Assembly: GCA_024516035.1 (NCBI GenBank)
Contig: CM044957.1
Span: 52,510,085-52,574,084, forward strand
DNA from: Bactericera cockerelli
Taxonomy: Eukaryota; Arthropoda; Insecta; Hemiptera; Triozidae
DNA length: 64,000 bases
Direction: 5' to 3'
Position 1 is the first letter of the stretch, and each line of letters starts with the position of its first letter. Both the position numbers and the translations under genes were made by a program. This document shows positions 55,830-64,000 of this stretch, one piece after another. Below the pieces are notes generated by a model. The model was not told the DNA's origin, made no database searches, and worked only from the letters and a program-made list of their open reading frames with translations.

Positions 55830-56584
55830 TGATGAAACTTTGTTGTTTTTTTTTTTTATACTTCCAAGAAATTATGTGTTTGACTCTTTTTTTTTAACTT
55901 TGTTCTCAAATTTGTATTTTTTTTTTATACTTTTTTTTATTTTTACGAATTTACGGGGTCCAACCCCATTTGCAGAAGCTAAGGAAATATCCTTTGGCAA
56001 CTGCTTAAGGTAAAAATGTTAATAAAAAATGTTGTATTACATTGTATTTCTTCCATTTTCCCTCTTTTTTAGTCAAAAACTGTTGTGGACTGGAGTAGAG
56101 TGGAAAGGTCCATGATGTTTACAGAGGTTAAAGGGAGGATAGATTTTTCAACTGGATAGATACAACTTATTCGTTTGTACATAAATGTCCTGTTAATAAA
56201 TAATTTAATAATAATAATCTCCTGTTTTTATAATAATATAGCCCTCTGTCACCCCTATGGAGCATGGGCCTCCCCCTATGAGGGGGGTATTGGTATTTGG
56301 TATTGCATCTACATGTTATCATACAGTATTTCTATTTTCCCTGTTATATGTTTGTTTTGTTGAATTTTATGTAATCAGTTCCTTATATTGGGGAGATCCC
56401 CTAGTTTTTTTTTATTTATTTATTAGTATTTTATTTTATAATAATACTATAAATATGTAGTAGTGGTGTTAATATATTATGATAACATTGAATAGTTTAA
56501 CTCATGTACCAAATACATCAGTTAAACAAATTTGATACGTTAGTTAGACCATTGCTTTAAACTTGTGTCCACAAATCATCCAAA
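55830..56584. other. 3' flank of the transposase pseudogene; nothing firmly assigned
   Basis: T-rich tracts (55840-55940) are followed by a likely LINE tail near 56160-56220 (CCTGTTAATAAATAATTTAA then a TAA repeat). No gene. Confidence 0.4.
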
Positions 56585-56975
56585 ATACAAGATGTACATA
56601 AAGTCTCAACCAGGCCATATCAAAAATTCAAAAACTTGTAAGCCTTTTTATACAGTGTGTTCATAAAGTTTCGATTGATTAGCCAAATCACCGAAACGAC
56701 AAGAGATGTTTAAAAAAATGGAACAAACTTTGAATATCAATTTCCGACATTATTTGATATTCTACACCATACCAACTTTTACCTGATTTCTACCAACGGT
56801 GGAGCGTTGAAGATTTTTTTCTTCTTCTTTTTCTACTTCTTCTAGTTGTGATATTGAGCTATTATAATAATATTTCACTCGGATTTTTTTGTTGATTTTT
56901 CAATTAATTTTTAAGAATTTCAGGCCTGAGTGAAAGTGAGACTTTATGTATATAATTGTACATCCTGTATATTTG
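56585..56975. mobile_element. Possible MITE with ACATAAAGTCTC termini
   Basis: GATGTACATAAAGTCTCAAC near 56592 is mirrored by GTGAGACTTTATGTATAT near 56935 and TACATCCTGTA. The interior carries a further GTTCATAAAGTTTC. Borders are uncertain. Confidence 0.35.
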
Positions 56976-57227
56976 TTATATACATAAAAAATATCTTTGT
57001 GATGTTATATAAACTTTCTTGAAATAATTCAATGAATAAAATTTAAATGATTTTGGTTCCTGTGAAGTGAATTTGTTATTTTTTTAAAGTCCATGAATAG
57101 GTAACATACCCTAATTAAGCTAGTTATTCGGTATCATTTGATATTTTTTAATAATATTGAAATTTTAAAAATAAATAAATAAAGCTGGTGAGTCTTGAGA
57201 CTTCTTAAGCCATTATATAAAAAAAAA

Positions 57228-57546
57228 AAATCAGAATACCAAAAAAGTGATTTCCGGCCATTGGTCCGTGCGTCTGTCTGTCCGTCTGTGAACAAGATAT
57301 CTCGAGAACGGTAAGAGCTAGATACTTGAAATGGTATGAAAGTAGATCATATATACCACACGAACCACGAAACTTTTGGTTGAAATCGGCTGCATTCTGC
57401 GGCCGCAATAATCGGCCGGAAGGGCCGTTTCTTTGAATTTGTTAAAATAACAATAGGGGTTTACTCAGATCATTTTTTTTGATATCTTGAACTTTTTGGA
57501 ATCCGGCCCTAATTTACCGGTATTTTCGAGGGTCCTCATTAGACCA
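57228..57546 (+). repeat. Unclassified repeat Y
   Basis: It contains ATACCAAAAAAGTGATTTCC, CGTGCGTCTGTCTGTCCGTC and GATATCTCGAGAACGGTAAG, shared with 61390-61750, where the second half is inverted. Confidence 0.5.
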
Positions 57547-59890
57547 ACTTTTACTTCCGAGAAATTTCTAATATTAGAAATCGGGAGTATTGTGTTCGTT
57601 TTTGTAAAAGAAAATATTTTTTTGCTCCGATTTCAATTTTTTTTTATATTTCTGGACGTTTTATAACCTCCTGAGCAAATTTGGTTTTGTGTCGGTCCGT
57701 CTGTCTGTCGGTCTGTTAAAACGATTCCTTGTAACGCGCAAATCTCGAAAACTACTCGACGGTTTTTGATGAAATTTTGCACACATCTAGGAGACATTCT
57801 GTAGATGGTTCCATTTTAAATTCATCGAATTCATACCAGTGGTTCTGGGTGAAAGAGACCATGCGCCTGACCACTAACTTTTTACTTAAACGCTTATATC
57901 TCGTGAACGGTACACCCGATTTCGATGAAGTTTTGTAAGAATATGCATATTACTGTTTTACATAGGTTATTTATATTTATTTTTAAATTAATTATAATTT
58001 GACTCTGATATTTAAGAAAATCCGAAATTTTGGACAAAAAAGTAAAAAAAAAACACTGCCAATTATAGACACAATACTTCCTCGTGATTGCTTCACATTG
58101 TAAACACGTGCCAATTTTGAGATTTTATAGAAAATTACTTGTATCTCCAAAACGGCTGAACCGATTTTCTTCAAATTTGTTTTATATGGTAGAATATCGT
58201 TTTTTCTACATTCTAGATTCCACAAAAAATTCTGTATTGGCAAGTCGTGGTCCTTATTTTTTTACTTTTTTTTCCAAAATTTCGGGTTTTCTTAAATATC
58301 AGAGTCAAACTATTATTAATTTAAAAATAAATATAAATAACCTATGTAAAACAATAATATGCATATTCTTACAAAATTTCATCGAAATCGGGTGTACCGT
58401 TCACGAGATATAAGCGTTTAAGTAAAAAGTTAGTGGTCAGGCGCATGGTCTCTTTCACCCAGAACCGCTAGTATGAATTCGATGAATTTAAAATGGGACC
58501 ATCTACAGAATGTGTCCTAGATGTGTGCAAAATTTCATCAAAATCCGTTGAGTAGTTTCCGAGATTTGCGCGTTACAAGGAATCGTTTTAACAGACAGAC
58601 CGACAGACCGACAGACGGACACAAAACCAAATTTACTCAGTAGGTTATGAAACGTCCAGAAATATGAAAAAAATTGAAATCGGAGCAAAAAAATATTTTT
58701 TTTTACAAAAACGAACACAATACTTCCGATTTCTAATCTTAGAAATTTCTCGGAAGTAATAAGGACCACGACTTGCCGACACAGAATTTTTTGTGGAATC
58801 TAGAATATAGAAAAAACGATATTCTACCATACGAGGTCTGTCCGGAAAGTTCGTATAAAACTGTTCTGGGAAGGCTGGAAGGCTAAGTGGGGAGGCCAGG
58901 TGGGCTGCGTCCCCTTCTATAACATCCAAACAATACTCAGTGTGCGTCCGACCGCCATTCGAAAAGAACTGGTTTGTCCCGGTACCTGTGAAGTGACCCC
59001 TCTCTCTACCACTCGTCGGCATGGAGCTTTCAGTCATTCAAGAACAGCGCGTCATCATCAAATTTCTCGCGAAACTCGGCAACAATGGCCGAAAAATTTT
59101 TAATGATCTCAACCAAGTAGTTTATGGAGATGATGCCTTCAAAGAACCAACAGTCCACAATTGGTTAAAAAGATTTCACAACCACTTTTTAACCACAAGT
59201 GGTTAAAAAAACAATGTTGATCGTTTTTTTCGATGTTCAGGGCATTGTCCATCAAGAATTTGTCCCTCCAGGCCAGACAGTCAATTGGAGATTTTCCGTC
59301 GAAGTGCTCAGACGCCTCAAAGCTCGGGTGGCTCGAGATCGGCCGGATTTGGCGCGAGAGGGGCGGTGGATCCTCCACCACGACAATGCTCCCGCTCACA
59401 CCTCTCTCGTTGTGCGTGAGTTTCTGGCTGCCAATTCGATCATAGCGACTGAACACCCCCCTTATTCACCGGATTTGGCACCTTGTGACTTCTTTTTATT
59501 CTCAAAAACAAAATTGGTGCTTCGGGGGCGGCATTTGGGGACGTTGAGGCCATTAAAGTATCAACGACGAGTCAGCTGAGAAGCCTTCAAACTGAAGACT
59601 TTTAAGGAGCCTTCAAACAGTGGAAACGGCGATGGCAGAAGTGCATTGTGTCCCAGGGAGAGTATTTTGAAGGAGACAAAATTGAATTACCCGATTAATT
59701 GTTAAATAAAAATTTTATCTCATTTTTATACGAACTTTCCGGACAGACCTCGTATAAAACAAATTTGAAGAAAATCGGTTCAGTCGTTTTGGAGATACAA
59801 GTAATTTTGTATAAAATCTCAAAATTGGCACGTGTTTACAATGTGAAACAATCACGAGGAAGCATTGTGTCCATAATTGGCAGTGTTTTT
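57547..59890 (-). mobile_element. Repeat X copy split by a second, opposite copy and by a mariner element
   Basis: The outer minus copy consists of 57547-58035 plus 58761-58829 and 59755-59890. A full plus copy (58036-58760) is inserted at its internal run of A. The mariner element (58832-59752) is inserted further along. The minus copy reads continuously across both when the insertions are ignored, as judged against 15512-16195 and the inner copy. Confidence 0.8.
58832..59752 (+). mobile_element. Internally deleted mariner element, 921 bp
   Basis: Perfect inverted termini of at least 29 bp, beginning CGAGGTCTGTCCGGAAAG, are flanked by TA (58830-58831, 59753-59754). Inside, an ORF from 59022 starts MELSVIQEQRVIIKFLAKLG and ends early at 59206. 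In another frame (59199-59579) the mariner catalytic part is present: GIVHQEFVPPGQTVN, ILHHDNAPAHTSLVV and PPYSPDLAPCDFFLF (DD34D pattern). Mariners are usually ~1.3 kb, so about 0.4 kb is missing between the two parts, which are out of frame. Confidence 0.9.
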
Positions 59891-60076
59891 TATTATTTAT
59901 CGTAGGTGGAGGTTGTGACATATCAAATCCAATGATTTTGAGGTGTTGATTACCAATAAAATTGCACATTTATTTTTAGCCAACTGTTACCTTTGAGTCA
60001 CCAATGCCTTTTAGTCCTGTTCTTATTCCTAATAGGATAAGGAAAGTCGTGTGATGTTTACACCAGATTTTTTTTT

Positions 60077-60426
60077 CCTGCCTCCGTGGCGTAACGGTTG
60101 TGACTACTGCCCGTAGTCCAGAGATCCTGAGTTCGATTCCCGGTTGGAGCAGACTTTTCGCACAGTAAATTCTGTTCCCTCTAACCATGTGAGGCTGGCA
60201 ATTCCGGCCCTACCCAGGCTGGGTGAGGTTAATGTGGGTAGCTGGTACTATTCCCAGCGAATGGAGGGTAAAACCCCCGTCCTGTCTACCTCAAGTCAGG
60301 ACGTTAAAGCCAAATAGAATCAATGGACATGAAAGGAGCCTAGACATTGGATCTGGACGTCCATATAATCCTCTCACCACAGTGATTTAGGTATCAATAC
60401 CTATCTTACGGACACGGAATTATTAT
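60077..60426 (+). repeat. SINE family D, complete copy
   Basis: Head GCCTCCGTGGCGTAACGGTT, B box GAGTTCGATTCCCGG, then GGCTGGGTGAGGTTAATGTG (same as family E), then TCAAGTCAGGACGTTAAAGC and an end AGATCTGG-like block to ATTATTATTA. Confidence 0.85.
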
Positions 60427-60457
60427 TATACCAGATTTTTTAATATCTTTAACAACA

Positions 60458-60690
60458 TAGTCACCGTGGCAGATTGAGTAGCGCGCTAGATTTGGACACA
60501 CGGTGACCTGGGTTCGAATCCCAGTGGAGTCAGATTTGTTTGGTTCTGTATTGTGGATGTTACGGGATCCACTCATACTTCGTGAGAGAAAGTGATAACA
60601 GGTATTGGTGTGAGCAGCGACCGGTGGACCCGGTGGTGGTATATTATGTTGCAATCTTATAATTTATTGTGATATAATAACACAAAAGAA
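60458..60690 (+). repeat. SINE family B
   Basis: TAGCGCGCTAGA, GGTGACCTGGGTTCGAATCC and CCACTCATACTTCGTGAGAG then GTGAGCAGCGACCGGTGG. Confidence 0.8.
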
Positions 60691-60756
60691 ACAAATTTAT
60701 CTATTTAGTATCACTAACGAATTAAATATAGTTTTAACCGAACAACATTTTAAAGC

Positions 60757-60960
60757 GCACGAATAGCTCAGTGGTAAGATACTCGCTTACCATGCGTAAA
60801 GTCCCGCCGACGAAAGAATTGTATTAAAAATTTGGTTACAGTTTGTAAGGAATACCTTAAGGACAGTTTGCAATTGCAAACTGCACCACTTCTCGTCCAT
60901 CAGAGAGGAGCCATACTACACGGGATGGGCAAGCTAAAACAAGGACCACAATCACAGTAT
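60757..60960 (+). repeat. SINE family C, diverged
   Basis: CACGAATAGCTCAGTGGTAA, CTCGCTTACCATGCGTAAAG, then CACTTCTCGTCCATCAGAGA. Confidence 0.7.
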
Positions 60961-61129
60961 AGTAATCAGTAGTGGAATTACATCACACAATACACCCTGT
61001 ATTGATTTTTTACTTTCCTTATCCTATGTTTAATAAGGAAAGTATGTATGATTTTATTTGTAGTGATGCAATACAAAGAGCAGCCTCCTTCACTTTTCGA
61101 ATTTTATTACATTCATTTCTTTTTACTCT

Positions 61130-61302
61130 GGTAATGCCGCCACTGGTCGTTACTCATACAAGTAACTACTCATTTTTCCTCACGAGGTATGCATGGACCC
61201 CGAACATCCAAGTACAGAGCAGAAAAATTCCTGTCCCGCTGGGGATCGAACCATATGCGTGCAATGCCTAGCGCGTTAACTCACTCGGCAACGGTGACTA
61301 CA
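61130..61302 (-). repeat. SINE family B, minus strand
   Basis: CACTGGTCGTTACTCATACA, TTTCCTCACGAGGTATGCAT, GATCGAACCATATGCGTGCA and GCGCGTTAACTCACTCGGCA. Confidence 0.75.
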
Positions 61303-61389
61303 TAAGGAAAGTAATAAAGAAAGTACTGTACCTATTCGTCGAAAACTAGACCTACCCAGTTTTTTCACATTTCTGGACTAATCATATCC

Positions 61390-61750
61390 TCAGGATACCA
61401 AAAAGTTGTTTTCGGCCATAGGTTCGTGCGTCCGTCTATCTGTAAGAATTTATGTGTGTAAACACGATATCTCGAGAACGGTAAGAGCTACAGACTTGAA
61501 ATTTGGTGTAAATTGAGCCCGGGTTAAAAAAAAGTTCAAGATATTAATAAATGAAAATGATCTGAGTAGACCCCTGTTTTTTTTCTGTTGATCTCTAACT
61601 TTTTTATCATTAACTAATTTAAGGAAGCGGCTCTTGCAGCCATCTAGATCAGAGTATTTTTAGATCAAAACATGTGTAAAAGAAAGTTAATTCAAGCGGC
61701 CCCCGAAAATAGCTAAAAACGTGGGGCCGGATACTAAAGCGACAAGATTT
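61390..61750. repeat. Repeat Y, rearranged copy
   Basis: The first half matches 57228-57330 in direct orientation (GATATCTCGAGAACGGTAAG). From about 61525 the match continues in inverse orientation (GATCTGAGTAGACCCCTG against CAGGGG-like sequence near 57455). Confidence 0.45.
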
Positions 61751-62430
61751 TCAAAATGACCGGTTGAAAACTCATTTATTTTCTCATTACACGAAAAACT
61801 CGCCCCATGATTTACTTTCTTAAAATTTACAGTTTTGCCAGAACTGCCACACGACTGCTTAAATCATGTGTTAAATGTGTTTATATAAAAAAAAGTGACA
61901 CTTCTGTTGAACCGGCAGAAATTATGTCATAAACAAATATATTGTATTTAATATGGAATTTCAAAAACAGTTTAGTTTGTCCAAATCGGATAAGCCGTTC
62001 AATAGTTAGATTTGCTAAAATTTCGATTTTTTTAGAATTATCAGCAAGTATATTCTATGCGTATATAAATCGCCATTTTGTGTCTTTAGAAGTTATTTTT
62101 TGAAATTCAAACTGACGCTTCCTGAAGGCAATATTAGTCTTTAGGGTTGATGTGAAACACATTGTTGCATAACTGGTCAAAGGGGCAATATGTTATTTTG
62201 ACTTTTTCTCGGTTAAAGCTCGTTAACGGTATAGCTGTTATCAGAAAATGATCATTAATTTTTTTTTCTTTTTCTTTTAAAAATGTACATTTTATGTTTT
62301 CATATATTATAATTATGTATATATATTTTTTGAGAAATATTGCTATTATTAATGCCTCCCAAATAGCATAATTATTTTTTTGAAAGTAGATAACAAACTT
62401 TGGTCAAGAACTGAAGCGGGGTGCTTCAGT
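61751..62430. other. No gene recognised
   Basis: AT-rich sequence with no ORF or repeat boundary that could be supported. Confidence 0.35.
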
Positions 62431-62860
62431 TGGGAAACTAGCCGCGTTGCGTCTAGGCCTGCCACGAAATCCTTCAGGCTTTGGCCGTTGGTAGGTAAAT
62501 GTAAATTACATTCTCTCAAAAGGTTGAATTAAAGATAAATCACAAAATAATACCGTTAAAAACATTTATAAGAATATAAACTTCCTTTTTTCTATTGAGA
62601 TCCTTTTTATTGTTCTAATTTGCGAAGGATAAAAACAGTGAAAACAGTATTGGAAACTAGCCGCGTTGCGTCTAGGCCTACCACGAAAGCCTTCAGGCTT
62701 TGGCCGTTGGTAGGTAAATGTAAATTACATTCTCTTGAAAGGTTTAATTAAAGATAATCACAAAATAGTACCGTTAAAAACATTTATAAGAATATAAACT
62801 TCCTTTTTTCTTTTGAGATCCTTTTCATTGTTCTAATTTGCGAAGGATAAAAACAGTGAA
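62431..62860. repeat. Two-copy tandem duplication, period 219 bp
   Basis: GAAACTAGCCGCGTTGCGTC starts near 62433 and again near 62652. Both copies run through GGCTTTGGCCGTTGGTAGGT to AAGGATAAAAACAGTGAAAA with few differences. Confidence 0.85.
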
Positions 62861-63103
62861 AATTTTGTCAAACACACACACAAACATGATTTCCACCATT
62901 TTCTACTGAGGAAGTGCTTCACATAATGCCGATAAGTGATGTAACAAGAGGAATGTACACCTATTATCTACTTACAGTACTTACCTAATGACCTTAATCA
63001 TTACAAACGGAACTTTAAAGTTGCGGGAATTTAAACTATTTATTTAAATTTAGAGGGGAAAAACATTGTTCTAACAAGTACATCAATCTATTTGGTATAT
63101 TTA

Positions 63104-63232
63104 GGGCGGAATTAATAGACAACATCAATAACTTAAGTCGTTGGTAAGTGTCGGTTTTCCCTATCTTACATAGTACGCAATCCGTGACTTAGCGCCACAG
63201 AGGTATTACAATAACGTCTATTAATTCCGCCC
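63104..63232 (-). mobile_element. 129-bp Harbinger-like MITE, TTA target duplication
   Basis: Same termini and length as 53363-53491 but inverted. TTA lies at 63101-63103 and 63233-63235. TWA duplications are typical of PIF/Harbinger. Confidence 0.85.
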
Positions 63233-63310
63233 TTAATTCCCTTAAAGCTGCAGTGGGATATTATACTACCCATTCTGCATAAGGTCGTTTTTGATGACGT
63301 CATAAAACGA

Positions 63311-63360
63311 CTGTTCTGACTGCCAACTTCACACACTAAAATGTGAGGTAACTTGACTCC
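63311..63360 (-). repeat. Terminal repeat matching 52533-52600 in inverted orientation
   Basis: TGCCAACTTCACACACTAAA then ATGTGAGGTAACTTGACTC. This could be the right end of the element whose left end is at 52533, or a separate copy. Confidence 0.5.
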
Positions 63361-64000
63361 GGTAAGTAAAAAGGTCTCATTTTTAATCCTAACTAGAATT
63401 TAGAAACGTGGCCGCCTCTCACGCACTCTACACCTTTTTCGTTGATTGGATAATTGAACAAAAAGGGAAAAAGGGATTTATTGGAAATTTAAAATTCCCA
63501 CATAGTGTATCAATTACAGAATTTCGTCGTACCCTGTAAAAATTCTACATACATTTCAGCTAGGCTGGTAACTCCACTACTCCAATGAGTCCAATGCTTC
63601 ACTATCTTCAAGGACTCATGACATTTGAAAATTTCAAAATTTGATTTAATTTGAATTTATGTTATCTTAAAAGTTATCAGCAAAATCTCAATAGCTACGT
63701 CAATCGTCAATTTCAACTATTCAAAACAAGAGAGAAGTGCATGACCAGTCTCAAGCAAGATTAGAGTGAAGGACTGGGACCTACTGACGTAGAAACAGGA
63801 GCCTACACAGTACACTTATCAGGGCCCTATGAACCACTATATTTGAGATGAACCCATCAGAATTTCCTGCAGTTTCACAAATTTTAAAAATAGCCCAAAA
63901 GTTTAATAATTTTTATTTGAAAGGTAAGTTTCCAAGTGTAATTTTCCATAGACACACATAATTCACCTCTAAAAAGTAAATGCCAACACTTCAGAATGTC
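63361..64000. other. Right edge; nothing recognised
   Basis: No ORF above background, no SINE box and no terminal repeat seen. Confidence 0.35.

Noticed and set aside
59199..59579. Functional mariner transposase
   Set aside because: The catalytic residues are present, but the N-terminal DNA-binding part is out of frame and a central segment is deleted.

Overview
The window is eukaryotic, almost certainly an insect and probably a hemipteran. It has AT-rich introns, clear GT/AG introns, many short retroposons with tRNA-like or 5S-like heads, and mariner, pogo, hAT-like and Harbinger-like DNA elements. The hemipteran placement is an inference from the overall TE style, not a proof.

Four host genes can be read at exon level. 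From left to right: WDR48/UAF1 on the minus strand (coding exons 1900-8606; the 3' part lies beyond the left edge); DOLK, dolichol kinase, on the minus strand (8 exons, 12981-27048); MED4, a Mediator subunit, on the plus strand (4 exons, 27948-31011); and SF1, the branch-point binding splicing factor, on the minus strand (9 coding exons, 33818-50864). DOLK and MED4 are divergent, with about 0.9 kb between their start codons. MED4 and SF1 converge. The four genes are housekeeping genes with unrelated roles and do not form a pathway.

Most of the rest is transposable elements. DOLK intron 2 holds a 6.1-kb foldback transposon with a perfect 8-bp target duplication. An R2-superfamily LINE with an intact 1032-codon ORF is inserted in one of its arms. 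DOLK intron 1 holds a pogo-like element with a broken HTH_psq transposase. Right of SF1 lie a decayed THAP/DDE_Tnp_4 transposase and a stack of nested repeats: mariner inside an unclassified repeat, with a second copy of the same repeat inserted in it. Seven SINE families (labelled A-G here) recur. Family E is derived from 5S rRNA, and its body is shared with the tRNA-headed family D.

The most unusual structure is in SF1. The last ~40 bp of the KH-domain exon 7 and its 5' splice site are duplicated in tandem about 18 more times directly downstream, giving 19 identical GTAAGT donors in ~1.1 kb. Shorter arrays sit on the last coding exon of DOLK and just past the SF1 stop codon. MED4 exon 3 has a one-base frameshift that is either a sequence error or a real lesion.

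No alignment, search or folding program was run. Family assignments rest on motif recognition, and exon borders on splice consensus plus reading-frame continuity.
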